Shown: positions 1-8,605 of the stretch, piece by piece
Layout of the letters: the number at the start of each line of letters is the position of its first letter
How positions within the stretch are numbered: the first letter of the stretch is position 1
Assembly: GCA_023419605.1 (NCBI GenBank)
Contig: JAEZXR010000130.1
Span: 186,001 to 250,000 of the forward strand
Direction of reading: 5' to 3'
From: Bacillota bacterium
GTDB taxonomy: Bacteria > Bacillota > Clostridia > Acetivibrionales > JAEZXR01
DNA: 64,000 bases
Notes under the pieces: model-generated
Told to the model about the DNA's origin: nothing
Databases searched by the model: none
Seen by the model: the letters and a program-made list of their open reading frames with translations, nothing else
Position numbers and translations under genes: made by a program

Positions 1-263
1 AGCAGTGGGTAATCATTGATGAAGCACAGAATCTTACACCGAAACAGGTGAAGGGAATCATTACCAGAGCAGGTGAAGGCACAAAAATTATACTTCTGGG
101 AGATCCGGAGCAGATCGATCATCCATTCCTTGATATACGAACCAATGGACTTTGTTACGCCGCGGAGAAGATGAAAGGAAGTTCACTGTGCTATCAGGTA
201 ACGCTTACGGACGAGGAATGTGAAAGATCGAGCCTGGCTTATGAAGGCGCCAAAAGAATGTAG
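1..263 (+). CDS. PhoH-family ATPase, C-terminal end (partial)
   Basis: Only the last ~86 codons are in the window, read in the frame starting at base 3. The first residues hold a Walker B-like IIDEAQN followed by LTP and a GDPEQID segment, as in PhoH domains and in PIN-PhoH fusion proteins of the YlaK type. PhoH proteins are cytosolic P-loop ATPases/helicases linked to RNA metabolism. The gene enters from the left edge, so the PIN domain and Walker A motif cannot be checked. It ends in TAG and is followed by a hairpin terminator. RNase J lies next downstream but has its own leader, so they are probably separate transcription units. Confidence 0.85.
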   Translation, partial: QWVIIDEAQNLTPKQVKGIITRAGEGTKIILLGDPEQIDHPFLDIRTNGLCYAAEKMKGSSLCYQVTLTDEECERSSLAYEGAKRM

Positions 264-284
264 GAGGAAGAACTGGAGAATCTG

Positions 285-320
285 GCTGCTGCCTTGTTTT
301 AGGCTGCGGCTTTTATTTTT
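285..320 (+). terminator. Rho-independent terminator after PhoH gene
   Basis: Nine-base arms GCTGCTGCC and GGCTGCGGC (one mismatch, one G-U) with a short loop, followed by TTTTATTTTT. Confidence 0.75.
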
Positions 321-451
321 GTAAAAGTAAAATAATAACATTACATGGTTTTTATGCCTTTCAACGTACTATACATAATCTGCCTTCTAAAGCATAGACT
401 ATAGTTAAAAAGTTAGATTACCTCAGCCGTTACCAAATTAAAGAAAAATAA

Positions 452-487
452 TTGTTTAAATTTGCTGGAAATATGCTATAATATAAT
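452..487 (+). promoter_or_regulatory. Candidate promoter for rnjA
   Basis: Two overlapping TATAAT hexamers (477-482 and 482-487) lie in a very AT-rich stretch. The best -35 is TTGTTT at 452-457, which is 19 bases from the first TATAAT, so the match is imperfect. The rest of 321-605 is AT-rich with no ORF of substance. It gives rnjA a leader of roughly 110 bases in which I see no clear structure. Confidence 0.4.
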
Positions 488-605
488 AGTTTGTATGGCA
501 ATTTGAATATGAATAATGCAACGGATTTGCTCGCAGTTCAAGTTTATATTGCTGGTGAAAACGTTAATTAAATATATACTACAAAAAAAAGATGGAGGTT
601 TAGTT

Positions 606-2273
606 GTGGCAAAAAACAAGAAAAAACTAAAGATAATGTCACTTGGAGGACTAGGAGAAATCGGTAAAAATATTACTGTATTTGAGTACGGTGATGATAT
701 CATAATAGTGGACTGTGGTCTGGGTTTTCCTGAAGATGAGATGCTTGGGGTAGACCTTGTCATACCGGATGTCACCTATTTGGTAAAGAATAAGGAAAAG
801 GTAAGGGGATTTATCCTGACTCACGGGCATGAAGATCATATCGGGGCGCTGCCCTATGTATTGAGGGATGTAAATGTTCCTGTATACAGTACCAGATTGA
901 CACTCGGGTTGCTGGAGTGCAAATTGGAAGAACATGGGATGCTGAATGATGTAACCCTCAATGTGGTTGAACACGGGCAGACGGTTGAACTGGGTGCTTT
1001 CAAGGTGGAATTCATCCGGTCAACCCATAGTATAGCAGACGCATCGGCGTTGGCAATTTTTACACCGGTCGGAACGGTTGTGCATACAGGTGACTTTAAA
1101 ATTGACTATACGCCTATCGAAGGACAGCCCATAGATCTTGGCCGTTTGGCAGAATTGGGGAAAAAGGGCGTACTTCTTTTGATGTGTGACAGTACCAACG
1201 TAGAGCGGGAAGGGTATACCATGTCCGAAAGAACCGTAGGGGATACCCTTGAAGAGATATTTATGCAAGCCCGAAAAAGAATCCTGGTTGCTACTTTTGC
1301 TTCAAATATTCATAGGGTTCAGCAGGTCATCAATGCTTCCGTCAAATTTGGCAGAAAGGTTGCTATTGTCGGAAGAAGCATGGTGAATGTCGTCAATGTT
1401 GCTATGAAGTTAGGATATATGACTGTTCCTGAAGGTGTTATGATTGATATTGACCAGATCGACAAGTACAGCGATGAGAAACTGGTTATTATCACTACCG
1501 GCAGCCAGGGGGAACCTATGTCTGCGTTATCCAGGATCGCTGCATCCGAGCATAAGAAGGTAGAAATAAGGGCAGGGGATTTGGTTATCATCTCGGCATC
1601 CCCCATACCGGGAAATGAAAAATTTATCTCTCGTGTTATCAATGAGTTGTTTAAGAAGGGTGCGGAAGTTATCTATGAAGCTTTAGCGGATGTCCATGTT
1701 TCCGGACATGCTTGCCAGGAGGAACTGAAGCTGATCCACTACCTGGTAAAGCCAAAGTTCTTTATGCCGGTACATGGTGAATACAGGCATTTGAAGCAGC
1801 ATGCAAACCTGGCAAAGAAACTGGGAATGCCGGGAGAGAATATATTCATCAGCGATATCGGTAAGGTGTTGGAGCTGAGCAGTGACTCTGCAAAAATCAA
1901 TGGCAGTGTAACTGCCGGAAAAGTTCTTGTTGACGGATTGGGTGTCGGAGATGTCGGAAATATTGTATTGAGGGATAGAAAACACCTTTCACAGGATGGT
2001 TTGATTGTTGTTGTTATCACCATTGATGGCGATACCGGCGCTGTGGTAGCAGGACCTGACATTATATCCAGAGGGTTTGTGTATGTTAGAGAATCCGAAG
2101 ACTTGATGGAAAGAGTTCGTGAAGTTACAAAATCCGCACTGCAGAAGTGTGAAGAGAAGAAAAAGAACGACTGGGCATCTAAGAAGAATGTAATCAAGGA
2201 TGACCTGAAGGACTTCCTGTATGAGAAAACAAAACGTAAGCCAATGATATTGCCTATCATAATGGAAGTTTAA
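606..2273 (+). CDS. rnjA: Ribonuclease J (MBL-fold endo/5'-exoribonuclease)
   Basis: A 555-residue protein of normal RNase J length. The metallo-beta-lactamase motif HGHEDHIG at about residues 75-82 supplies the zinc ligands. It is followed by a beta-CASP domain (GSQGEPMSAL, later HVSGHA and PVHGEYRH), and the C-terminal domain ends near KRKPMILPIIMEV. RNase J matures and degrades RNA in Firmicutes, acting as 5' exonuclease and endonuclease in the cytosol. The start is taken as GTG at 606, with GGAGG seven bases upstream. A longer reading frame opens at 516 but has no ribosome site and a non-homologous extension. The gene stands alone between a promoter-like region and a strong terminator. 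Confidence 0.95.
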   Translation: MAKNKKKLKIMSLGGLGEIGKNITVFEYGDDIIIVDCGLGFPEDEMLGVDLVIPDVTYLVKNKEKVRGFILTHGHEDHIGALPYVLRDVNVPVYSTRLTLGLLECKLEEHGMLNDVTLNVVEHGQTVELGAFKVEFIRSTHSIADASALAIFTPVGTVVHTGDFKIDYTPIEGQPIDLGRLAELGKKGVLLLMCDSTNVEREGYTMSERTVGDTLEEIFMQARKRILVATFASNIHRVQQVINASVKFGRKVAIVGRSMVNVVNVAMKLGYMTVPEGVMIDIDQIDKYSDEKLVIITTGSQGEPMSALSRIAASEHKKVEIRAGDLVIISASPIPGNEKFISRVINELFKKGAEVIYEALADVHVSGHACQEELKLIHYLVKPKFFMPVHGEYRHLKQHANLAKKLGMPGENIFISDIGKVLELSSDSAKINGSVTAGKVLVDGLGVGDVGNIVLRDRKHLSQDGLIVVVITIDGDTGAVVAGPDIISRGFVYVRESEDLMERVREVTKSALQKCEEKKKNDWASKKNVIKDDLKDFLYEKTKRKPMILPIIMEV

Positions 2274-2280
2274 AAAGGAA

Positions 2281-2312
2281 AGCAGCGGTAAATCATACCG
2301 CTGCTTTTTTTA
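2281..2312 (+). terminator. Terminator of rnjA
   Basis: Perfect 10-bp stem AGCAGCGGTA / TACCGCTGCT with a five-base loop and a T7 tract. Confidence 0.9.
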
Positions 2313-2453
2313 TGTATAGGGAATTATGCCTTTTAGCTTTCCTATACATGGGATGGCAAAAGGAATCTCCCTTTGCCGATGTAAGAGGCGTAGCACCGCT
2401 GAAGGGAACCAGGGGCTCCCTGGCGTAGAACAAGGCGCGTTAGTGTTTTGGTC
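2312..2453. other. Hairpin-rich intergenic stretch
   Basis: Three consecutive inverted repeats are visible: ATGTATAGG..CCTATACAT (2312-2349), GGCAAA..TTTGCC (about 2355-2377), and CCAGGG..CCCTGG near 2411-2423. The region lies between the convergent rnjA and L25-like genes and could terminate the latter, but no T-tract on either strand is convincing. No ORF is seen. Confidence 0.35.
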
Positions 2454-2756
2454 CTAATGCGTGTAAGAGGATTGGACAGGCATCAGATCGATGTGTGTAA
2501 TATCCTTGCTTACGGGGTCCCTCTGAATTTCCTGTATTTTTGCAGTTACAGCACTGCCGTTATAGTTGACAGATAAGAATGCATTTTCCCCGTGCTTCTC
2601 CAGAATGTATTTAATGTCACTTTCCTGGATGGACAGGGGAACATTCTGGTGAGCATCATAAAGAATGCCAGGTACAAATCCCTGCCCTTTCATCTTCCGG
2701 ATCTCACTTTTTGCAGCCGGGGTACGCTTCTGTGCGTTGATGGTAAAAGTTTCCAA
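2454..2756 (-). CDS. Ribosomal protein bL25-like / Ctc N-terminal-domain protein
   Basis: About 100 residues. The pattern AxKRTPxxKSEIRKMKxxGxVPGILYD, then GENAFLSV, then IQEIQRDPVSKDITHIDL is that of the 5S-rRNA-binding L25 domain. It lacks the C-terminal TL5/Ctc domain that longer stress-type L25 proteins carry, so it is the short form. The start is a TTG at 2756, with AAGGAG nine bases upstream. An upstream ATG at 2801 has no ribosome site and would add non-homologous residues. It is transcribed alone on the minus strand, with a conserved hypothetical gene upstream on the same strand. Ribosomal or stress-ribosome role by family; expression not visible here. Confidence 0.8.
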   Translation of the reverse strand: METFTINAQKRTPAAKSEIRKMKGQGFVPGILYDAHQNVPLSIQESDIKYILEKHGENAFLSVNYNGSAVTAKIQEIQRDPVSKDITHIDLMPVQSSYTH

Positions 2757-2901
2757 AAGTATCCACTCCTTTTGATTAAAATAACATTCTATAGTCTTCA
2801 CATGTTAGTAGAAGGTTCATACTGTATTGTCAAAAATAATGTTATTTTATTCGATTTAGAGGTTTATGGAGGGGATATATTATGTAAATTATGTACTGGA
2901 A

Positions 2902-3213
2902 TCAGAAATTTTCCTGGATTTCCGCTGATTCCTTATAAAACAGATAAAGTATGCCTTTAATTATGTCATTGTGATTTTCAGCGGTAATGGGGTGCAAATC
3001 GCAATCGTCCACTTGGATACACATGGAAATACTATGTTTGTTGTTGTTATCCATTACAGCGCTGATCATGTCTATAGAATCTAAGGGCTTTCTATAAACA
3101 TAGATCCATTGGTCCACATCTTCATCCATATCAATGTCCCTTTCATAGTACGATTTTAAAAAATTCTTAATGTCTCCTGGTTTTTTTGACCAAAGATTTA
3201 CTGTTATAGGCAT
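2902..3213 (-). CDS. Small hypothetical protein, acidic, 103 residues
   Basis: I do not recognise the family. The protein is cytosolic in appearance, with no signal or membrane segment. Its acidic central stretch DIDMDEDVDQWIYVY is followed by a beta-rich second half. The start is ATG at 3213, with GGGAGG seven bases upstream; a longer frame to 3246 lacks a ribosome site. It sits about 145 bases upstream of the L25-like gene on the same strand, close enough for co-transcription but not clearly so. Confidence 0.6.
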   Translation of the reverse strand: MPITVNLWSKKPGDIKNFLKSYYERDIDMDEDVDQWIYVYRKPLDSIDMISAVMDNNNKHSISMCIQVDDCDLHPITAENHNDIIKGILYLFYKESAEIQENF

Positions 3214-3574
3214 TTGTTTTCCTCCCAAAGTTGCATTAACTTCCACCTGGACATAGCGAACTGCATAGTCAGGGTAAAGTATACATAATATATTTCTATA
3301 AAACTATTAAAAATCCTTTATGTAAATTTTTCTTCTATTTCTGACAATTGTAATTAGTGACTATAATTATTATGAGAAACATGCTGTTCCTGGACTTGGT
3401 CATCAGCATAATTTTGATATCAATTAGAAACAATAAGAGATAGAAGTACTTTATATAAAATAGGATAAATCTCTTTTGTTTTCGGAGCAGAAGGTTAAAC
3501 TTGTGAAAATAGCTGCATGTCGAAGTACAATAGATTGTTAATAGCTTAATTATGCAGGAGGGAGAAGTTATTTT
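3214..3574. other. AT-rich intergenic region between divergent genes
   Basis: This region holds the promoters for the divergent hypothetical gene (minus) and lipoprotein gene (plus). CTGACA at 3341-3346 and TATAAT at 3362-3367 form a weak candidate with a 15-base spacer toward the lipoprotein. No supported ORF: an 84-codon minus-strand frame here is low-complexity and has no ribosome site. Confidence 0.35.
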
Positions 3575-4516
3575 ATGTATACAATACAATTGAATAAAAA
3601 AATTATAAAAGGCCTTATTCCTGCACTTGTGTTGGGGTTAACTTTATGTTCCTGCGGACAGAGTGGTAAAAAGCCGGCTCCCCAGCAGCAATCGGCAGAA
3701 ACGGAGCAGCAAGGGGACAAGATACCGGAGCAGCTTACAAAGATGGAAGATAGTATTGAAAAAATCTTTAAGGAACTAAATGGCCCTGCTGTGGCTACCA
3801 AGGAGGAAGAGGATACCAAAGGCGGGCAAAAGGATAAGGCAGGACAAAGTAATCAAAAGCAGGATATAAAGAAGCAAGAGGGAGGGGGCGAGCAGGGCAA
3901 GGGTGGAGAAAATAAGGAAGGCGGCGGAGCAAAGCCTGAGGCTTCACAGGAAAAGCAGCCTGCACCATCTCCAGCACCACCGGACCCCTGGCAAAAAATA
4001 AACACCATTGTAAATGACCTGCATTACCAGTGGAATGCATATACACCAATGGCATCGAAAAATGGAGCAAACAAGAACCTTATGGATAATTTCGGAAATG
4101 CCTTGAACGCCCTAACCAATACCATAAATGCAAAGAATAAAAGCAGTGCAATGCAGGCCACAAGCAACTTATATGGCTATATTCCTGATTTCTATTATCT
4201 TTATAAAACGAAAGCTTCTCCAGAGATAAAGAGAATTCGGCATTTTTCCCGCAGTTCCATGCTGAATGCCATGAATGGGAATTGGACACAAACGGATGCA
4301 GATGTAAATAATTTGAAAGCGTCCTGGAACATGTATAAGAATATAGTACCCAAGGACCTGCAGGAAGCCGCCAATAAACTGGACTTTGCAATCTATGAAT
4401 ATGAAAAGGTAACCAAGGAAAAGAACCAGCAGCTTTCAGACATCAAGGGCAGAGTGGTAATGTCCAATATAGAATCCTTGGAAAAGGCAGTAGATGAAGT
4501 TTCAAATAAAAAATAG
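3575..4516 (+). CDS. Lipoprotein with low-complexity linker and helical C-terminal domain
   Basis: 313 residues. The N-terminus is a lipoprotein signal: basic start, hydrophobic run, then LTLCSCGQ. Cys27 is the likely lipidated residue. Residues ~30-135 are a Q/E/K/G-rich linker (repeated GGGEQGKGG-type sequence, then a PAPSPAPP run) that would hold the folded domain away from the membrane. Residues ~140-313 are predicted mostly helical, with several W/Y residues. GGAGGGAG lies ten bases before the ATG. It is monocistronic, followed by a hairpin. I do not recognise the C-terminal domain. Surface location is inferred from the lipobox. Confidence 0.85.
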   Translation: MYTIQLNKKIIKGLIPALVLGLTLCSCGQSGKKPAPQQQSAETEQQGDKIPEQLTKMEDSIEKIFKELNGPAVATKEEEDTKGGQKDKAGQSNQKQDIKKQEGGGEQGKGGENKEGGGAKPEASQEKQPAPSPAPPDPWQKINTIVNDLHYQWNAYTPMASKNGANKNLMDNFGNALNALTNTINAKNKSSAMQATSNLYGYIPDFYYLYKTKASPEIKRIRHFSRSSMLNAMNGNWTQTDADVNNLKASWNMYKNIVPKDLQEAANKLDFAIYEYEKVTKEKNQQLSDIKGRVVMSNIESLEKAVDEVSNKK

Positions 4517-4517
4517 C

Positions 4518-4550
4518 ATAAGAGAGGGGCAGAAAACGCTCCTCTCTTAT
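4518..4550 (+). terminator. Hairpin after lipoprotein gene
   Basis: Perfect 10-bp stem ATAAGAGAGG / CCTCTCTTAT directly after the stop codon. The T-tract is poor (TAATT), so termination is likely but not certain. Confidence 0.6.
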
Positions 4551-4578
4551 TAATTCAAATATATACACAGGACGATAT

Positions 4579-4595
4579 AAGTTCCAATGGAACTT
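4579..4595. repeat. 17-base palindrome
   Basis: AAGTTCCAATGGAACTT is a perfect palindrome around one central base, between convergent genes. It has no visible promoter, so it is more likely a small hairpin than an operator. Confidence 0.3.
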
Positions 4596-4714
4596 AGCTG
4601 ACTCGAAAACCGCACTCTTCCCGGAATCATCGGCTGAGTGGCTTCCAAATCAGCCGTTGTCCGTCGTATTCCCTACAGCAGAAGATAACTTTGTTAATAC
4701 CCTCCCGTTATACT

Positions 4715-5161
4715 TTATTGCTCGTATTTTGAGATAAGATCTGCCATAGTTTTTAGATGGTGGTGATCCGTTGAAAGAATCTGGCTCATAAGGATGCGGC
4801 TATCTTCATCCAGATCACCCTTGATGATTTCCTCTACCTTGCCGATACCCTTATCTTCGCCATCATACGCCCTTTTTAGGATTTTCTCCGTATTATTTTT
4901 ACTGATTTTTGTTTGGAGGGTAATCATGGTAGTAGCCATGAGACCCGAGAAGCCTGTGCTGCTTTCAGGCGTTGCTCCCAGGGATTGAATCTTCTTTGAA
5001 AGGATATCAGCGTGCATTTTATGATCCTGCTGGATTAGTTCAAATTCCTTTTTTACATAGGGATCCTCCATGTTTTTAATGAAGCTTTCATAGGCTTCCA
5101 CCGCCATCTGTTCACCTTTTAAAACGGCATTCAGCTCCTTGCTGCTTATATTCTTATCCAT
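4715..5161 (-). CDS. DUF2383 / ferritin-like four-helix protein
   Basis: 148 residues, all-helical pattern. It opens with SSKELNAVLKGEQMAVEAYESFI. The E and H residues at spacings typical of ferritin-like proteins (EQMAVEAYE, later QQDHKMHAD, later STDHHHLKTM) match the PA2169/DUF2383 family. Members are thought to be rubrerythrin-like di-iron or structurally related proteins; the metal site here is inferred from the E..H pattern only. AAGGAG lies eight bases before the ATG. It is monocistronic and diverges from ptb. In clostridia such proteins are often linked to stress or stationary phase, but nothing here proves that. Confidence 0.75.
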   Translation of the reverse strand: MDKNISSKELNAVLKGEQMAVEAYESFIKNMEDPYVKKEFELIQQDHKMHADILSKKIQSLGATPESSTGFSGLMATTMITLQTKISKNNTEKILKRAYDGEDKGIGKVEEIIKGDLDEDSRILMSQILSTDHHHLKTMADLISKYEQ

Positions 5162-5245
5162 TAATTGATCTCTCCTTGAAAAATGATTTTGATCGCCAAT
5201 TTGCTCCTTGTTTTTACTATCTCCAATTTGTATAAAAATATATTT

Positions 5246-5276
5246 TTGTTTGCTTTGAATTGAGGTATAATATAAT
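5246..5276 (+). promoter_or_regulatory. Candidate promoter of ptb-buk operon
   Basis: TATAATATAAT at 5266-5276 lies 37-47 bases ahead of the ptb start. TTGTTT at 5246-5251 is the nearest -35, with a spacer of 14 or 19 bases depending on the -10 register. Confidence 0.45.
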
Positions 5277-5312
5277 TACTTTGTAAAGGAGTGTATGGAG
5301 GGTCAAATTTTG

Positions 5313-6230
5313 ATGATTAAAACAATGAACGGTTTAATCGAAGCAGTAAAGGGGATTGAAAGAAAAAGGATCGCTGTTGCTGTAGCGCAGGATGAAGATG
5401 TCTTAAAAGCGGTCGATGCGGCGTATCATCTAGGGCTGGTGGATGTGAGCCTCATAGGGGATAAGAAGAAGATCTTTGACATCGCAGATCACATTAAAAT
5501 TGATGTTTCCAATTATGAAATTATCAAGGAGGCGGAGGACCCAAAGGCAATAAAAATAGCGGTAGAAATGGTAAGTTCCGGAAGAGCCGACTTTCTGATG
5601 AAAGGGATGGTGCAGACGGCAGACCTTCTCAGGGTTGTGCTTGACAAGGATATTGGTCTTCGTACCAACCGAATACTAAGTCACCTGGGAGTTCTGGAGG
5701 TTCCTGCCTACAATAAGCTCTTGTTTATAACGGATGGAGGGATCAATATTGCTCCGGATCTTAAAGCAAAAGCGGATATCATCCAAAACGCTGTTGACGT
5801 AGCGAGATGCCTGGGGATTGAAAAGCCAAAAGTGGCAATTCTGGCAGCGTTGGAACTTGTGAATCCTGCCATGCAGTGTACATTGGACGCAGCGGCTCTG
5901 TGCAAGATGGCGGACCGGGGACAGATTAAAAACTGTATCATTGACGGCCCTCTTGCCATGGACAATGCCATCAGCAGGGAAGCAGCAAAGCACAAGGGGA
6001 TTATAAGTGAAGTTGCGGGGGATGCGGATATCCTCATAACGCCGGACATTGAGGCGGCAAATATCATGTATAAGACACTGGTATTCCTAGGTGGAGCAAA
6101 GCCTTGCGGTATAATTGCAGGATCTAAAGCTCCTGTAGTAACAACCTCCAGGTCGGATGACTATCAGGCAAAACTGAATTCAATCGCATTGGCAGCTCTT
6201 GCAAGCACCAAGAAAAAGCCGCAGGCATAG
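5313..6230 (+). CDS. ptb: Phosphate butyryltransferase
   Basis: 305 residues, normal for Ptb. It belongs to the phosphate acetyl/butyryl transferase fold, with FLMKGMVQTADLLRVVLD, SHLGVLEVP, FITDGGINIAPDL and IDGPLAMDNAIS motifs. It converts butyryl-CoA and phosphate to butyryl-phosphate in the cytosol. The start is ATG at 5313, with GGAGGG ten bases upstream; the earlier in-frame ATG at 5295 overlaps that ribosome site. Butyrate kinase follows after 12 bases, giving the classic ptb-buk operon that yields butyrate and one ATP. Branched-chain acyl-CoA specificity is possible and cannot be excluded from sequence. Confidence 0.93.
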   Translation: MIKTMNGLIEAVKGIERKRIAVAVAQDEDVLKAVDAAYHLGLVDVSLIGDKKKIFDIADHIKIDVSNYEIIKEAEDPKAIKIAVEMVSSGRADFLMKGMVQTADLLRVVLDKDIGLRTNRILSHLGVLEVPAYNKLLFITDGGINIAPDLKAKADIIQNAVDVARCLGIEKPKVAILAALELVNPAMQCTLDAAALCKMADRGQIKNCIIDGPLAMDNAISREAAKHKGIISEVAGDADILITPDIEAANIMYKTLVFLGGAKPCGIIAGSKAPVVTTSRSDDYQAKLNSIALAALASTKKKPQA

Positions 6231-6242
6231 GGAGGACTTACA

Positions 6243-7316
6243 ATGGAAAAGATATATAGGCTTCTGGTTTTGAATCCAGGCTCTACATCAACAAAGGTGG
6301 CATATTTTGAAAATGACCGGTGCATATCCTCAAAATCCTTGACGCATAAAACGGAAGAATTGGAAAAGTATAATAACATAACGGATCAATACGAATTAAG
6401 AAGAAAAGCCGTAACAGAGTATATGATGGAACAGAATATTGTGAGCAGCCAGCTGGATGCCGTGGTTGGAAGAGGCGGCTTGATGAAGCCGCTTAAAGGT
6501 GGCGCCTACGCGGTGAATAATACCATGCTGGAGGATCTCAAAAGCTGCCGGTACGGTAAGCATGCCAGCAACCTGGGTGCATTGATTGCCAGTGAAATTG
6601 CAGCTCCACTGGGAATTCCGTCCTTTATTGTAAATCCGGTAGTAGTGGATGAGTTTGAGCCTCTGGCTCGATACTCCGGTTTGCCGGAGATTAAGAGAAA
6701 GAGTGCGTTCCATGCCCTGAACCAGAAGGCGGTTGCTGCTCGTTTGGCGACAGAAGCAGGTACAGCATATCAGGATATGAACCTGATCATTGCGCATTTG
6801 GGCGGAGGAATCTCCGTTGCTGCCCACAAAAAGGGTGCTGTAATTGACGTGAACAATGCATTGGAGGAAGGACCTTTTTCCCCGGAGCGCAGCGGAAGTC
6901 TTCCGTTGCAGCAGTTGGTAGAAATGTGCTTTTCAGGTGAATATACAAGAGAAGAAATCGAAAAAAAACTGGTAGGAAAAGGTGGGCTGGCTGCTTACCT
7001 GGGAACTGCGGATTGCCGGGACATTGAGGAACGGATACGGAAGGGCGATTCGGATGCCGAGAGGGTCTATGAAGCTATGGCGTATCAGGTGGCGAAGGAA
7101 ATCGGAGCCTGCTCCGCTGTCCTGCGAGGAAAGGTAGACTATATTGTTATCACCGGCGGATTGGCAAGAAGCGGGATGCTGGTGGATTGGATCAGAGAAA
7201 GAGTCGAGTTTATAGCCCCCGTGAGGGTTTATCCCGGAGAGGATGAGCTGCTGGCACTGGCAGAGGGAACCTTATCCGTGCTTAGAGGAGAAGTTGAGGC
7301 TCAGAAATACAGGTGA
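6243..7316 (+). CDS. buk: Butyrate kinase
   Basis: 357 residues of the acetokinase (ASKHA) family. It has the N-terminal LVLNPGSTSTKVAYF phosphate loop, VGRGGLMKPLKGGAY, LIIAHLGGGISVAAH, and the C-terminal ITGGLARSGMLVDWI adenosine-binding segment. It transfers the phosphoryl group from butyryl-phosphate to ADP. The gene is 12 bases after ptb with GGAGG upstream, and tmcAL follows 10 bases after its stop. The size and the VGRGG motif separate it from acetate kinase, which is about 400 residues. A branched-chain fatty-acid kinase role is the main alternative. Confidence 0.93.
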   Translation: MEKIYRLLVLNPGSTSTKVAYFENDRCISSKSLTHKTEELEKYNNITDQYELRRKAVTEYMMEQNIVSSQLDAVVGRGGLMKPLKGGAYAVNNTMLEDLKSCRYGKHASNLGALIASEIAAPLGIPSFIVNPVVVDEFEPLARYSGLPEIKRKSAFHALNQKAVAARLATEAGTAYQDMNLIIAHLGGGISVAAHKKGAVIDVNNALEEGPFSPERSGSLPLQQLVEMCFSGEYTREEIEKKLVGKGGLAAYLGTADCRDIEERIRKGDSDAERVYEAMAYQVAKEIGACSAVLRGKVDYIVITGGLARSGMLVDWIRERVEFIAPVRVYPGEDELLALAEGTLSVLRGEVEAQKYR

Positions 7317-7326
7317 TAATCAAGTT

Positions 7327-8589
7327 ATGAATGTTTTAGGATTGATTGTAGAATACAATCCATTTCATAACGGACATTTACACCATCTGCAGCAATCCAG
7401 GGAATTATCCGGTGCAGATGGTGTTATTTGCGTTATGAGTGGCAACTTCATACAGAGAGGCGAACCCGCCATGGTCAATAAATGGGCCAGGGCGAAAATG
7501 GCGGTAGAAGCAGGCGTAGACCTTGTGATTGAGCTGCCTGTGGTATATGCTATGGCCAGTGCGGAGTATTTTGCTTTTGGTGCGGTTTCGATATTGGACA
7601 GGCTGGGGATTATTGACTCCCTCTGTTTCGGAAGTGAAAGCGGAGAGTTGGAAGGCTTGAATGCTGTAGCTGACGTGTTGCACCAGGAGCCGGCAGCATA
7701 TAAGGAGTTTTTGAGGAAGGCACTGGAGAAAGGAGTCTCCTATCCAACTGCCAGGCAGGAAGCCCTGGCGGAATATTTTAGTGCTGCAGCCGCAGAGAAA
7801 GAATCTATGGAAGAACTCATGACTTCTTCCAACAATATCCTCGGCATTGAATACCTGAAAGCTCTTAGAAGGTTCAAAAGCAGGATCCGGCCTCTCACCA
7901 TCCCGCGGATCGTAAACAGTTATAACCAGCAGGAGTTATCGGGGAGTATTTCCAGTGCAACGGCCATAAGAAAGTATATAGGGACAAGCCCTGAAGCTCC
8001 AGGGAACCCAGACTTGAAGGCTGTGATGCCGGAGAGCAGTGTGCAGGTTCTGGAGGAGGAATTTGCCGGTGGAAGAGGTCCTGTTGTAGCCCGGGATTTC
8101 GAGGTCCTGATTCTTGCTGCACTAAGAAGAATGTCCGTCGAAACAATAAAGAAGCTTCCCTACATCGGTGAAGGGCTGGAAAACCGGATCAAAAAAGCGG
8201 CTGAAAATTCTGGAAGCCTGGAAGAGCTCATTGACAATATCACTACCCGGCGATATACTAGGACAAGAATACAGCGGTGTTTGTTCAGTGTTATTACGGG
8301 ACTTACAGAGGAAGAATTCAGTACCTTTAACCGCTGCGGAGGTCCTCAATATGCAAGGGTTCTGGCATTTAACGCAAGAGGGAAGGAATTAATGAGAGCA
8401 ATATCTAAAAATGCATCCATCCCTCTGATGGTTAAAACGGCTGACTTTAAAAATTCATGCAACCCCTTGCTTCGTCGGATGCTTGAAATCGAGGCCGCTT
8501 CGACGGATCTGTACGTGCTTGGGTACCATTCAAGTGGCGCAAGAGCTGCAGGGCAAGAGTTTACGCAGAACATTATCAGGGTACTATAG
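7327..8589 (+). CDS. tmcAL: tRNA(Met) cytidine acetate ligase (YlbM/TmcAL family)
   Basis: 420 residues. The N-terminus MNVLGLIVEYNPFHNGHLHHL carries the HxGH nucleotidyltransferase motif, followed by VICVMSGNFIQRGEPA and the long helical C-terminal region of the family. TmcAL uses acetate and ATP to make N4-acetylcytidine at the wobble base of elongator tRNA-Met. The start is the ATG at 7327, and the longer frame to 7243 overlaps buk and is not conserved. The ribosome site (AGGTGA, 11 bases) is weak, which suggests translational coupling to buk. The acetate requirement makes the location behind ptb-buk suggestive, but this gene order is probably just shared transcription. Confidence 0.9.
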   Translation: MNVLGLIVEYNPFHNGHLHHLQQSRELSGADGVICVMSGNFIQRGEPAMVNKWARAKMAVEAGVDLVIELPVVYAMASAEYFAFGAVSILDRLGIIDSLCFGSESGELEGLNAVADVLHQEPAAYKEFLRKALEKGVSYPTARQEALAEYFSAAAAEKESMEELMTSSNNILGIEYLKALRRFKSRIRPLTIPRIVNSYNQQELSGSISSATAIRKYIGTSPEAPGNPDLKAVMPESSVQVLEEEFAGGRGPVVARDFEVLILAALRRMSVETIKKLPYIGEGLENRIKKAAENSGSLEELIDNITTRRYTRTRIQRCLFSVITGLTEEEFSTFNRCGGPQYARVLAFNARGKELMRAISKNASIPLMVKTADFKNSCNPLLRRMLEIEAASTDLYVLGYHSSGARAAGQEFTQNIIRVL

Positions 8590-8605
8590 GACTAAGGTGA
8601 TACGA

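Noticed and set aside
1739..2260. Long minus-strand ORF inside rnjA and similar antisense frames in other genes
   Set aside because: Antisense shadows of well-supported coding sequences, with biased S/F/P-rich translations and no ribosome sites.
3335..3589. Minus-strand 84-codon ORF
   Set aside because: Low-complexity, I/L/Y-rich translation of AT-rich promoter DNA, no ribosome site.
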